Positions 1 to 6,875 of a stretch of DNA of 17,373 bases are shown one piece after another. The position numbers and the translations under genes were made by a program. Below the pieces are notes generated by a model. It was given only the letters and a program-made list of their open reading frames with translations, did no database searches and was not told where the DNA came from. The DNA is from DAOTMI01 sp964605545 (GTDB taxonomy: Bacteria > Patescibacteriota > Microgenomatia > UBA12405), in contig CAZSCX010000010.1 in the NCBI GenBank assembly GCA_964605545.1, positions 1 to 17,373 on the forward strand, in the 5' to 3' direction. The first letter of the stretch is position 1. Each line of letters starts with the position of its first letter.

Positions 1-3
1 ATT

Positions 4-91
4 GGAGAGGTCGGATAGTGGTTCATTCCACAGACCTGGAAAGTCTGCGGCCTAAACAGCCTCGAGGGTTCGAATCCCTCCCTCTCCGCCA
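4..91 (+). tRNA. tRNA-Ser (anticodon GGA)
   Basis: A complete class II tRNA can be folded by eye. The 7-bp acceptor stem is GGAGAGG (4-10) with CCTCTCC (81-87), followed by discriminator G88 and an encoded CCA (89-91). The anticodon stem is CAGAC/GTCTG around the loop CTGGAAA (36-42), which puts anticodon GGA at 38-40 and reads UCC/UCU serine codons. The long variable arm (GGC/GCC stem) between the anticodon and T arms is the serine hallmark. The T arm is GAGGG-TTCGAAT-CCCTC. The 3' CCA is genomically encoded. Confidence 0.96.
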
Positions 92-209
92 CGTAATGAA
101 TTGCTTTGCAATTCAAACGTGGCTGGATAAATCCGCTTCTCCATCTTTGGCGGAAACGTTGCTGGACAAGTCCGCTGTATTACGAATAGCTCTTTTGTTA
201 CAATAAGCA
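92..209. repeat. Short intergenic region with hairpin and imperfect direct repeats
   Basis: No gene is supported here. A perfect hairpin, GAATTGC-TTT-GCAATTC, lies at about 99-115. It is nested between CCACG (overlapping the tRNA CCA end) and CGTGG, so it may help tRNA 3' processing or termination, although no U-tract follows. Then GCTGGATAAATCCGCT (122-137) recurs as GCTGGACAAGTCCGCT (161-176), 14 of 16 bases identical. Between them, TCCGC...GCGGA (132-154) forms arms like those of the palindromic repeat at 1322-1347. This may be a decayed repeat element. Confidence 0.4.
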
Positions 210-776
210 ATGAAATACGTATTTATCGGGGGAATACCAACGGCGGGAAAATCCTTTTTGGCAAAAAAAATTGCCGATAAAACTGGGGCGGTTCATGTGG
301 AAATTGATCTTTTGAGAGAAGAAATGGTAAAAGATCCAAAATTAAAGCCTTGGGTGAATTGGTATACCGATCAAGACGAAGAAGAATATTTTAAAAACAC
401 TAATAATGATTTGGGTTGGACACATTTAAAAAATCAGTCAGAAGCGTATTGGCAAACGATTGAAGCAAAAGTTTTGGAAATTAAAAAAAATGGCAAAAAT
501 GCCGTATTTGAGGGATATAATCTGCTCCCCCATTTGGTGTCAAAATATTTTGATTTTCCCGGAATATATTTGCGGGCACCAAAACCGGAAGAAATTTTGA
601 GAAGGATCAAAATGAAAAAAAGATGGGGTGATGGAGATAAATTGCATAAAATGGAAGTGAAATTCTTTCTGGAGTGTTTTGATAAAAATTTTAAAAAAGA
701 TGCAAAGAGCTATGGTTATAAATGTTTTTCCGATCCGGGTAAAGCAGAAACGGAGATTCTGAAATTGTTGATATAA
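210..776 (+). CDS. P-loop NTPase, putative small-molecule kinase
   Basis: This 188-residue protein carries a clear Walker A motif, GIPTAGKS at residues 8-15, directly after a first beta strand (KYVFIGG). A strand-end acidic residue follows at D33 (VEIDLLRE). A late arginine/lysine-rich stretch around residues 124-145 (LRAPKPEEILRRIKMKKRW) looks like the lid of nucleotide-kinase-like folds. The arrangement fits the AAA_33 / zeta-toxin / phosphotransferase group of small ATP-dependent kinases, which phosphorylate a metabolite, sugar or antibiotic. The substrate cannot be read from the sequence. It starts 118 bases after the tRNA with no obvious Shine-Dalgarno sequence, and its 3' end carries the promoter of the next gene. 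Confidence 0.75.
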   Translation: MKYVFIGGIPTAGKSFLAKKIADKTGAVHVEIDLLREEMVKDPKLKPWVNWYTDQDEEEYFKNTNNDLGWTHLKNQSEAYWQTIEAKVLEIKKNGKNAVFEGYNLLPHLVSKYFDFPGIYLRAPKPEEILRRIKMKKRWGDGDKLHKMEVKFFLECFDKNFKKDAKSYGYKCFSDPGKAETEILKLLI

Positions 777-783
777 TTGGACT
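772..783 (+). promoter_or_regulatory. Extended -10 promoter abutting the SemiSWEET start
   Basis: TGATATAAT (769-777) is a textbook extended -10 element. Its last base is 6 nt before the ATG at 784, so transcription would start at or within a base or two of the start codon, giving a leaderless mRNA. It overlaps the end of the kinase gene. Confidence 0.65.
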
Positions 784-1044
784 ATGAATGAAAAAAATGT
801 AAATAAAGTCGGGTGGTTTGCGTCTTTTATGGCAATGGCAATGTATGTTTCTTATATTGATCAAATCAAATTGAATTTATCCGGAAACAAAGGTTCGGTG
901 ATGTTGCCTATAATCACAACAATTAATGCTACTTCATGGACTTTGTACGGTTGTCTAAAAACTAAAAAAGATTGGCCGATTATAGTATGTAATATTCCGG
1001 GAATTATATTGGGAATTATAACGGCGATAACAGCCTTGGTGTAG
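784..1044 (+). CDS. SemiSWEET (MtN3/PQ-loop family) sugar transporter
   Basis: At 86 residues it has the usual length of bacterial SemiSWEETs, three-helix bundles that dimerise to move sugars across the membrane by facilitated diffusion. Family signatures are MYVSYIDQIKLNLSGNKGS (20-38), INATSWTLYG (47-56) and KKDWPIIVCNIPGIILG (61-77). N48, W52 and N70 lie where the family has substrate-pocket residues. Three hydrophobic helices fit about residues 8-28, 40-58 and 64-85. The family's PQ motif (YIPQI) reads YIDQI here, so the hinge proline is replaced by D26. It lies between a P-loop kinase and a small membrane protein. A promoter directly before its ATG suggests independent, leaderless expression. 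Confidence 0.88.
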   Translation: MNEKNVNKVGWFASFMAMAMYVSYIDQIKLNLSGNKGSVMLPIITTINATSWTLYGCLKTKKDWPIIVCNIPGIILGIITAITALV

Positions 1045-1050
1045 GTAGAG

Positions 1051-1071
1051 TGATATAATAGAATAAGGAGG
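1051..1071 (+). promoter_or_regulatory. Extended -10 promoter plus strong Shine-Dalgarno
   Basis: TGATATAAT (1051-1059) is followed by AAGGAGG (1065-1071), 7 nt before the ATG at 1079. This is the only gene in the window with a full-strength Shine-Dalgarno sequence. The predicted transcript start (about 1065-1067) would leave the Shine-Dalgarno at the very 5' end of the mRNA. Confidence 0.65.
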
Positions 1072-1078
1072 CGAGAAA

Positions 1079-1243
1079 ATGATCAAGTCGTGGCTAATGA
1101 TGATTGGAATTGTGTTGGTTTTGTTTGGGATATTTGGATTAATCCCGAGTGTGAATTGGTTTGGTGATCAAAAGTGGATAGGATGGGCAGAAATTGTCTT
1201 TGGGACAATAATTGTAATGACATCAAATAGAAAACAAGAATAA
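1079..1243 (+). CDS. Small two-helix membrane protein (54 residues)
   Basis: This short reading frame starts with ATG after a perfectly placed AAGGAGG and ends with TAA. The product begins MIKSWLMMIGIVLVLFGIFG (first helix about residues 5-23), continues through a polar turn containing NWFGDQKW (26-33), has a second helix about 34-48 (IGWAEIVFGTIIVMT) and ends in a basic tail (NRKQE). It resembles the many small two-helix membrane proteins of unknown function in CPR genomes, in which two similar GI/GW segments flank a loop. No function can be assigned. The strong ribosome site and good codon use argue that it is real. Confidence 0.75.
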   Translation: MIKSWLMMIGIVLVLFGIFGLIPSVNWFGDQKWIGWAEIVFGTIIVMTSNRKQE

Positions 1244-1253
1244 AAGTAAATAG

Positions 1254-1264
1254 TATAATAGGGT
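1254..1264 (+). promoter_or_regulatory. -10 box for leaderless gene at 1265
   Basis: TATAAT (1254-1259) lies 5 nt before ATG 1265. There is no Shine-Dalgarno sequence and no clear -35. Confidence 0.6.
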
Positions 1265-2137
1265 ATGAAAAGAATTATTTTGAGTGTAATGCTTATTTTG
1301 TGCTTGCTGTTATCGGTAAAATCCGCCTTCGCCAAGGCTACGGCGGACGATGTAAAAACTCCCCTGCCAGAATGGTATTTCGACAGAGATGTAAAATTGG
1401 AAGGTAAAAATATAAATAATGACGTGATGATAGGTGGAGGAACTGTTGTGATCGATAAAGATAGTGTAATTAAGGGTTATTTGATGAGTGCCGGTGGCGA
1501 GGTAATAATTGATGGAGAGGTAGATAAAAATGTAATCGTGGCTGGGGGAAAGGTTAAAATCGGAGATAGCGCTAAATTGAAGGGTTATGTGATTGCGGTA
1601 GGAGGAGAAGTAGAGGTATCACCACAAGCCCAAATTGATGGAGAAAAATATATTAAACAAGGAGATATAGATAAAGCAAAAGAGGTGAAAAATAAGGCAA
1701 AATCTTTTGATTTGGTTGGTTTTTTGGGAAAAATTTTATCTTTAATGTTTTTTGTTTATTTGTTTAAAAATTGGAGTGAAAGGATTTGGAAAAAAGAAAA
1801 AAATAATTTTTGGAGAGTATTGTTGAGAGGATTGGGAAGAGTAATGTTGGTGCCGATAATTTGTTTGCTAACAATGGTAACGATAGTTGGATTTCCGATT
1901 GGATTTATCGGATTCATTTTGTATGGAATTAGTTTGTATGTAGCCCAATTGATAGCGGCATGGAGTTTGGGTAAATGGCTGTCGGAAGGAAAAATATTTA
2001 ATATTAAAAATGAGTATGGTTTGGCAATTTTGGGTTTGGTAGTCTTGTCGGCTCTTAGCTGGGTACCAGGGGTAAATATTTTGATGGGAATGGCGGCAAC
2101 TTTTTGGGGAATGGGTATAATTTGGTCAAAACACTAA
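1265..2137 (+). CDS. Secreted/membrane beta-solenoid (bactofilin-like) protein
   Basis: This 290-residue protein has a Sec signal peptide (KR then a hydrophobic core, residues 2-20) and a probable AFA cleavage site at 21-23. Residues about 45-128 form short glycine-rich repeats (GGGTVVIDKDSVIKGY, GGEVIIDGEVDKNV, GGKVKIGDSAKLKGY, GGEVEVSPQAQIDGE), the period and pattern of the right-handed beta-solenoid seen in bactofilins/polymer-forming proteins. A linker rich in K and E leads to a C-terminal membrane domain with about four helices (roughly 150-167, 192-222, 224-240, 252-285). The solenoid would therefore lie outside the cytoplasm, unlike classic bactofilins. This layout fits a surface or envelope-organising role, which is inferred. 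The signal-peptide end is encoded by a palindromic repeat (1322-1347). Confidence 0.75.
   Translation: MKRIILSVMLILCLLLSVKSAFAKATADDVKTPLPEWYFDRDVKLEGKNINNDVMIGGGTVVIDKDSVIKGYLMSAGGEVIIDGEVDKNVIVAGGKVKIGDSAKLKGYVIAVGGEVEVSPQAQIDGEKYIKQGDIDKAKEVKNKAKSFDLVGFLGKILSLMFFVYLFKNWSERIWKKEKNNFWRVLLRGLGRVMLVPIICLLTMVTIVGFPIGFIGFILYGISLYVAQLIAAWSLGKWLSEGKIFNIKNEYGLAILGLVVLSALSWVPGVNILMGMAATFWGMGIIWSKH
1322..1347 (+). repeat. In-frame palindromic repeat encoding SAFAKATAD
   Basis: The arms TCCGCC (1322-1327) and GGCGGA (1342-1347) enclose CCTTCGCCAAGG-type inner complementarity, and the unit is markedly GC-richer than its surroundings. It is translated as SAFAKATAD (residues 20-28). From memory, near-identical GC-rich units recur in CPR proteins as FAKATADK/AKASADK peptides. 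It supplies the signal-peptidase AFA-K site here. Confidence 0.55.
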
Positions 2138-2152
2138 AAAAAAATTATCTTT

Positions 2153-2167
2153 TGCTATAATCTAGGA
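2153..2167 (+). promoter_or_regulatory. Extended -10 promoter for nagB
   Basis: TGCTATAAT (2153-2161) ends 6 nt before ATG 2168. There is no Shine-Dalgarno sequence, so a leaderless start is likely. Confidence 0.65.
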
Positions 2168-2881
2168 ATGAAAATTGATATCGTAAAAGCAATAGATTTT
2201 GCTTCAAAATCAGCTTATTTGGTCGGAGAGGAGATAAAGAGACTGCAAAAAATATTGGATAGAAACGTAAATATGGTTTTGGCAACAGGACACACGATGA
2301 TAGAATTTTTGGATGAATTAAGTAAAATTAAAGATATTGATTGGAAAAAAATAAATTTTTTTCATTTGGATGAATATAAAGGATTAACACCAGATTCCCC
2401 TTATTCTTTTGGATATTTTTTAAATTTTAATTTGTTTTCAAAGATTGATATTCCTAAAGAAAATATCCATTTGGTTTCGATGATAGGAATTGAAAATTAT
2501 ATGGATATTTTAAGAGAAAAAGGTGGAGCTGATATCACAATGTTGGGGATTGGAATGGATGGACATTTAGCATTTAATGAACCACCAAAATATTCTGATT
2601 TTGATAGTGTGATGAGAGAGGTTGAATTGACCGAAAGTACAATCGAGGCAAATGAATGCGATTACCCTCAGATAAAGGAGAATCCTTTTGCTTTTACGAT
2701 GGGAATGGCAGATATTATGGCAAGTAAAAAATTGTTTTTTCTGGCAAATAAGGCTAAAAAGGCAGAAATAATTAAAAAGGCTTTAAAAGGATCAATAACC
2801 GAAGATGTCCCAGCATCAATTTTGCAAAAACATCCTAATGTTGAAGTAATTTTGGATGAGGAAGCGGCAAGTTTGTTATAA
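2168..2881 (+). CDS. nagB: Glucosamine-6-phosphate deaminase
   Basis: At 237 residues this is slightly shorter than the usual 240-266 for NagB, which converts glucosamine-6-phosphate to fructose-6-phosphate and ammonia and so joins amino-sugar breakdown to glycolysis. Diagnostic blocks are LATGHT (38-43, phosphate loop, normally TGSTP), FFHLDEYKGL (64-73) with the catalytic base D68 in the DEY motif, and the hallmark GIGMDGHLAFNEP (127-139) with D131, H133 and E138 as the ring-opening relay. The C-terminal ANKAKKAEIIKKALKG...EDVPASILQKHPNV matches the family's end. The phosphate loop has H42-T43-M44 where most members have S-T-P, so 6-phosphogluconolactonase-like relatives are possible, but GHLAFNEP strongly favours NagB. 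It runs one base into the next frame. Confidence 0.9.
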   Translation: MKIDIVKAIDFASKSAYLVGEEIKRLQKILDRNVNMVLATGHTMIEFLDELSKIKDIDWKKINFFHLDEYKGLTPDSPYSFGYFLNFNLFSKIDIPKENIHLVSMIGIENYMDILREKGGADITMLGIGMDGHLAFNEPPKYSDFDSVMREVELTESTIEANECDYPQIKENPFAFTMGMADIMASKKLFFLANKAKKAEIIKKALKGSITEDVPASILQKHPNVEVILDEEAASLL

Positions 2882-2889
2882 TGGATTAT
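2874..2889 (+). promoter_or_regulatory. Extended -10 promoter deciding the start at 2890
   Basis: TGTTATAAT (2874-2882) overlaps the nagB stop and ends 7 nt before ATG 2890. The upstream ATG at 2881 lies inside this box, so 2890 is the better start. Confidence 0.55.
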
Positions 2890-3327
2890 ATGAAACAAAT
2901 ATATGCGTGGGATGATTGTCCAAGGGGTTTAATAGATGATCCGGCGCCGGGAGAATGCCGATTGTACACAGATACGGATGGCAATCAGATTTGTGACCAT
3001 TCGGAAAGTGCTCCAAGTACAACTAAAATAACAACCGAAAAATCTGTAAAAACCAATTATTATTTTTGGGAAATAAGTGTTGTTTTGATTTTGATTTATG
3101 TTTTGTCGACCAAATTTATCAAAAATTACAAAAAATATTGGAATTGGGTGTTGTTGATAGAGTTTGTTGTATTGGCAATTAATTCTCTGGTTTTATTTTT
3201 TGGGATATACAATAAACAAATATCTTTTGTTCACATAGAATTGGGATTGATATTTATCATGACTTCCCTATTTCACGCTCTTTGGCATTGGCGGTACTAT
3301 AGGTTTTGGATGAAGAAGGGAATTTAG
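2890..3327 (+). CDS. Small membrane protein with Cys/Asp-rich N-terminal loop
   Basis: The product is 145 residues from M2890; an in-frame ATG at 2881 would add three. The N-terminal part (DDCPRGLIDDPAPGECRLY, then DTDGNQICDHSE) has three cysteines and an EF-hand-like acidic loop, D-x-D-G-N-x-x-C-D. That signature is familiar next to membrane redox proteins and DUF4405-type domains. Three helices follow (about residues 60-77, 86-106 and 115-132). Histidines in or near the last (FVHIE, FHALWHWRYY) could bind haem or metal. I do not recognise the exact family. It follows nagB without a gap and converges with the HAD gene, overlapping its stop by 4 bases. A metal- or haem-linked membrane role is inference only. 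Confidence 0.6.
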   Translation: MKQIYAWDDCPRGLIDDPAPGECRLYTDTDGNQICDHSESAPSTTKITTEKSVKTNYYFWEISVVLILIYVLSTKFIKNYKKYWNWVLLIEFVVLAINSLVLFFGIYNKQISFVHIELGLIFIMTSLFHALWHWRYYRFWMKKGI

Positions 3328-4538
3328 CTTTGTCCGTAGGCAAAAAACAATATTTCTAAATCTCGCGCTATGTTTTCAATATTGTAAGTACTGCCTTTAA
3401 GTTCTCTTTGTGGAGCAATATAACCATTGACAGATTTTACATAGGTAAGGACATCGCTTTTGGCATTTGAAGGAGCGGCGGGAAAAGTTAAGCCTTTTTT
3501 CATTAAATCTAAATCATTGGGGCTATCACCAAAGGCAAACAACATAAAAGACGGAGTTGTGGCACTGGGTGTATCTTTATTATGATTTTTAATAAATTCT
3601 TCTTTTTCTTCCTCGGTTAGTTCAGTTATCACAGAAAGTAAGGGATCGATAGTTGCGGCTTTATTGATACCTTCCGGCAAAATTTCCATGGAATGGGCAC
3701 CAGAAGTAAGTACATGTACTCCTTTAATCTCCATTTCTTTAACTTTTTGTGACAAAATGGCATTAAAGGTGTCGGAAGGCATTTCTTCTTTATGATTATC
3801 ATTGTTTATTTTGTTTTCCTCTAATTTATTGACCCAGGCTCGAGTATGAATAACTTTTTCATCGGTAGAATCATATTCTTGCTCCAAAATAGCTAAAATC
3901 TTTTTGCTTTCAGCCAGAGATGAATCATAATGAGGACTATCAATTGAGACAATAGGATTGTTGTAAGTAAGAACAAGTGATTTGTCTTCAATTCCTCCAC
4001 CAAGAGTACCGGTAACAAATTTATTAATTTCGTTTCTGTTTTGACCTTTTCTAAGGTTGTAAACGGCTTCTGTGCTGAGTTGTGGAGCTGATTTCATGGA
4101 AGCCCAACCGTTGGTGGCAATAAGAGCGCCATTTTCACAAATAGCACCACTAACATCGAGGGTTTTATCAAATCCAGTTAGTAATTTCCAAGCATTTTGG
4201 GCAAATTCCGGATCACGACCAGTAGTGACAACAAATTTGGCATTATATTTTTCTTTAAATAAACGTAAATAATGCCTAAAAATATCTATACTGGGTTGAT
4301 TTTCTTCTAAGAAATGATTTAGGGTTCTGTCTGAACGAAAAGGAACATCGACACTACCTTCGATTAGGGTAGCATCAAGATCAAAGAAAAATATGGGGAT
4401 AATACCATGAAACATTATTTCCACTTTATCGGGACTCTGGTGGAGTAGTTTAATTATTTCTGCGGCATTAACACGAATTACTGACTTAGATTGTTCTTTG
4501 CCAATTAGTAATTGCCCAGATGTTTCTCCGTTTCCCAT
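3324..4538 (-). CDS. HAD-superfamily hydrolase (Cof/sugar-phosphatase-like)
   Basis: This 404-residue protein carries all HAD landmarks. Motif I is FFFDLDATL with nucleophile D53 and acid/base D55, motif II is VVTTGRD (about 103-109), and motif IV is FAFGDSPNDLDLM (D338, D342 for Mg2+). AICENGALI and the large insertion between motifs II and IV (about 130-320) fit a C2-type cap as in Cof-like and sucrose/trehalose-phosphate phosphatases. Usual members have 230-300 residues. The extra length comes from a 42-residue N-terminal extension and a long cap containing a charged EEKEEFIKNHNKDTPSATT segment. The substrate is unknown; a sugar phosphate is likely. The start at 4538 is favoured by a -10-like TATAGT 6 nt upstream. 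A later start at M43 would remove the extension and still keep the fold. Confidence 0.8.
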   Translation of the reverse strand: MGNGETSGQLLIGKEQSKSVIRVNAAEIIKLLHQSPDKVEIMFHGIIPIFFFDLDATLIEGSVDVPFRSDRTLNHFLEENQPSIDIFRHYLRLFKEKYNAKFVVTTGRDPEFAQNAWKLLTGFDKTLDVSGAICENGALIATNGWASMKSAPQLSTEAVYNLRKGQNRNEINKFVTGTLGGGIEDKSLVLTYNNPIVSIDSPHYDSSLAESKKILAILEQEYDSTDEKVIHTRAWVNKLEENKINNDNHKEEMPSDTFNAILSQKVKEMEIKGVHVLTSGAHSMEILPEGINKAATIDPLLSVITELTEEEKEEFIKNHNKDTPSATTPSFMLFAFGDSPNDLDLMKKGLTFPAAPSNAKSDVLTYVKSVNGYIAPQRELKGSTYNIENIARDLEILFFAYGQS

Positions 4539-4652
4539 ATAGTCACTATAATATAGGATGGAAAAAAAATCAATAGGTTGGGAAATAAATTGGTTACTTG
4601 TTTGACTATAAATTAATTAAATTTTGGTTATAAAGATTGGTATAATGGGAGC
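4539..4652. promoter_or_regulatory. Divergent promoter region of the HAD gene and the 4653 operon
   Basis: On the minus strand TATAGT (4550-4545) ends 6 nt before the HAD start. On the plus strand TGGTATAAT (4638-4646) ends 6 nt before ATG 4653. Both imply leaderless transcripts. A second plus-strand TATAAT (4547-4552) is 5 nt ahead of an ATG that opens a 15-codon frame (4558-4605) of unknown significance. TTAATTAA near 4612 adds AT-rich melting potential. Confidence 0.5.
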
Positions 4653-5147
4653 ATGGGCGACAGTGGTACCATGGAAATGGCAAAAATGGTTTTAGATTTA
4701 CAAAAAACAGAAAGTTCTCGGGTTGGTGAAATTATGTCTAAGTTAGATAATAATTATTTAAATGAGCAAAAAGATAAACTAATTGTTACGAGAGAAGGGA
4801 AAAATGTTATTTATCACGATGATGAAAAATTTATGAATATATTGGAAAACTCAGGATTATATCAAAGGGAAGTAGCAGAGTTTATTGGAGAAATGAATGA
4901 TTATGCCAAAGAAAGTATTTTGAATAAGGTGTGGACAGAATTAAAAAACAAAGTTGGTTATACACCAGTGCATACTTTTGATCCTTTGGAATATATCCAA
5001 TTAAGATGGGAAAATACTTTGAGGGAAAAGGCAATGGAAGAAATGTCTAATAATGGAGGGGAAGAGAATAAATATAAACAATTAAAATCAGAACAAGTTG
5101 AATCAATAAAAAGAATGCAAGAGTTGATGGAAAGGATAAAATCATGA
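4653..5147 (+). CDS. Hypothetical alpha-helical protein, operon partner of pepF
   Basis: This 164-residue soluble protein has no signal peptide, membrane segment or motif I recognise. It is predicted almost wholly helical. Residues 5-60 are mixed, LYQREVAEFIGEMNDYAKESILNKVWTEL (72-100) is amphipathic, and the C-terminal third (KAMEEMSNN...QLKSEQVESIKRMQELMERIK) is a charged, heptad-like helix that could form a coiled coil. TGGTATAAT 6 nt before ATG 4653 fixes the start. Its stop overlaps the oligoendopeptidase start as ATGA (5144-5147), which indicates translational coupling and suggests that it works with or is dosed alongside the peptidase. No function is assigned. Confidence 0.65.
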   Translation: MGDSGTMEMAKMVLDLQKTESSRVGEIMSKLDNNYLNEQKDKLIVTREGKNVIYHDDEKFMNILENSGLYQREVAEFIGEMNDYAKESILNKVWTELKNKVGYTPVHTFDPLEYIQLRWENTLREKAMEEMSNNGGEENKYKQLKSEQVESIKRMQELMERIKS

Positions 5148-6850
5148 AGTGGAACTTGGATGAGATTGTAAAAATAGATGAATGGGAAAAATTGTTTGCC
5201 GAAGTTGAGGCTGATTTTGATATCTATAAAAAAATGATTGAAAAGCCAGACCCAAAAATGAGTTTGGAAAAATTTAAAAAGATAATTGATTTTGGTGAAG
5301 AATTGGAAAATAAAACATCAAGATTAAGTGGTTTACCAAAATTAATATTGGCGGTAGATACCAAAGATCAAAAAGCAAGATTGATGATAACGAAAGTACA
5401 AGATTTGGGTTTAAGGATGGCCGAATATACAATTAAATTTTCTCATTGGTTAAAAGGTCCGCCGGTTGGTGGTTTGGACGATAAAAATGCAAAAAGATTA
5501 TTTGAATCAATTCCAGATTTGGAATATTCTTTGACTTACGGTCGAAAAGCAGCAAAATATACGCTAAAAGAAAATGAGGAAAAAATAATAATAAATAAAG
5601 ACGTTAATTTAGGAAGTGCTTTAGGTGATCTAAGAGATCTAATTGCCACAGAATTTAGATATAATGTTTTGGGTAAAAAAGTGGAAACGCAGGCAGAATT
5701 AATGACTTATGTTTATTCTGACAAGGCAAAAGAGAGAAAGGCGGCTTATGAGGCCTTGTTGACAACACAAAAAAATAATATTGATAAATTTTTTGTTATG
5801 TATCAGGGAACAGTAAAAGATTGGGGTTATGAGACAAGATTGCGAGGATATAAATCCCCTATTTCGGTGCGGAATTTTGGAAATGAAATTGATGATGAAG
5901 TAATTGAAACACTTTTGGAAGTGACCAAAAAGAATAAAAATATCTTTCATAAATATTTTGGGACAAAAGCAAAAAAATTAGGAGAGAAAAAATTAAATAG
6001 AATGGATTTATACGCACCAGTAGAAATAGGCAATAAAAATATGGACTACGAAGAAGGGGTAAAAATTGTTTTGGAAACTTTTGAAGAGTTCAGTCCTAGA
6101 TTCGCAGCAGCAGCAAAAAAAATAATTGAAAAACAACACATAGATGTTTATCCTGGACCAAATAAAACAAGCGGGGCCTTTTGCGCGACTTTGAATAATA
6201 AAATCGAACCGTATGTAATGTTAAATTGGACCGGAAAAACACGTGACATTACTACATTAGCCCATGAATTAGGTCATGGAGTACATTCAATTTATGCCAA
6301 TAAACATTATTCTTCGGTACAAAGTGCCGGTTTGCCTTTGGCAGAAACCGCCTCGACCTTGGGGGAAATGTTGATTTTCGAAAAATTTAAAAAAGAAATG
6401 CTTTGGGATAAGATTGCCGATATGTATGCCACGATTCTACGGCAAAATTATTTTATTATGTTTGAAATTGAGGCACATAAGGCAATAAGTAAAGGGATTA
6501 CAGAAAAGGATTTATCACAAATGTATTTAGATAATTTAAAAGATCAATTTGGTGAGAGCCTAATTTTGCCGGATGATTTTCGATATGAGTGGAGCTATAT
6601 ATCCCATATATTTGAAAGTCCATTTTATTGTTATGCTTACAATTTTGGTGAATTACTGACTTTGGCGCTTTACAAAAGATACAAGGAAGATAAGTCTGAG
6701 GGAAGAAAAGTGATTGAGGCCATCTTGGAAGCAGGTGGTTGTGAGGATCCAAACTTACTACTTAACAAATTTGGTATTGATATAAAATCACCTAAGTTTT
6801 GGCAAAATAGTTTTGATATTGTTCAAGAATTGGTGAAAGAGTTGGAATAA
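5144..6850 (+). CDS. pepF: Oligoendopeptidase F (M3 family zinc metallopeptidase)
   Basis: At 568 residues this has the usual PepF length. The cytoplasmic family hydrolyses oligopeptides of about 7-17 residues, recycling peptides from protein turnover or uptake. The gluzincin motif HELGHGVH places zinc ligands H374 and H378 with catalytic E375; the third ligand is expected in GLPLAETAS (E401). PGPNKTSGAFCATLNN (about 343-358) just before it, and the late ISHIFESPFYCYAYNFGELL block, are family signatures shaping the active-site channel. There is no signal peptide. It is coupled to the preceding gene by an ATGA overlap, and its end overlaps the -35 of the next promoter. Confidence 0.92.
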   Translation: MKWNLDEIVKIDEWEKLFAEVEADFDIYKKMIEKPDPKMSLEKFKKIIDFGEELENKTSRLSGLPKLILAVDTKDQKARLMITKVQDLGLRMAEYTIKFSHWLKGPPVGGLDDKNAKRLFESIPDLEYSLTYGRKAAKYTLKENEEKIIINKDVNLGSALGDLRDLIATEFRYNVLGKKVETQAELMTYVYSDKAKERKAAYEALLTTQKNNIDKFFVMYQGTVKDWGYETRLRGYKSPISVRNFGNEIDDEVIETLLEVTKKNKNIFHKYFGTKAKKLGEKKLNRMDLYAPVEIGNKNMDYEEGVKIVLETFEEFSPRFAAAAKKIIEKQHIDVYPGPNKTSGAFCATLNNKIEPYVMLNWTGKTRDITTLAHELGHGVHSIYANKHYSSVQSAGLPLAETASTLGEMLIFEKFKKEMLWDKIADMYATILRQNYFIMFEIEAHKAISKGITEKDLSQMYLDNLKDQFGESLILPDDFRYEWSYISHIFESPFYCYAYNFGELLTLALYKRYKEDKSEGRKVIEAILEAGGCEDPNLLLNKFGIDIKSPKFWQNSFDIVQELVKELE

Positions 6851-6875
6851 ATAGTATTTTAGAGTACAATGAGGT
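6842..6875 (+). promoter_or_regulatory. Promoter of the Crp/Fnr-HD operon
   Basis: TTGGAA (6842-6847), a 17-bp spacer and TACAAT (6865-6870) form a good sigma-70-type promoter. The -10 ends 5 nt before ATG 6876, so the mRNA should be leaderless or nearly so. Confidence 0.65.

Noticed and set aside
18..206. 62-residue reading frame across the tRNA
   Set aside because: It lies mostly on a perfect tRNA-Ser and repeat sequence, with no promoter or ribosome site of its own.
2881..2889. ATG at 2881 as start of the membrane protein
   Set aside because: It lies within the -10 box TATAAT; an ATG 7 nt after that box fits the pattern of the other genes.
4558..4605. 15-codon frame after TATAAT
   Set aside because: TATAAT-N5-ATG is tempting, but the frame is short, without recognisable motif, and the same bases serve the divergent HAD promoter. 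Kept only as a note.
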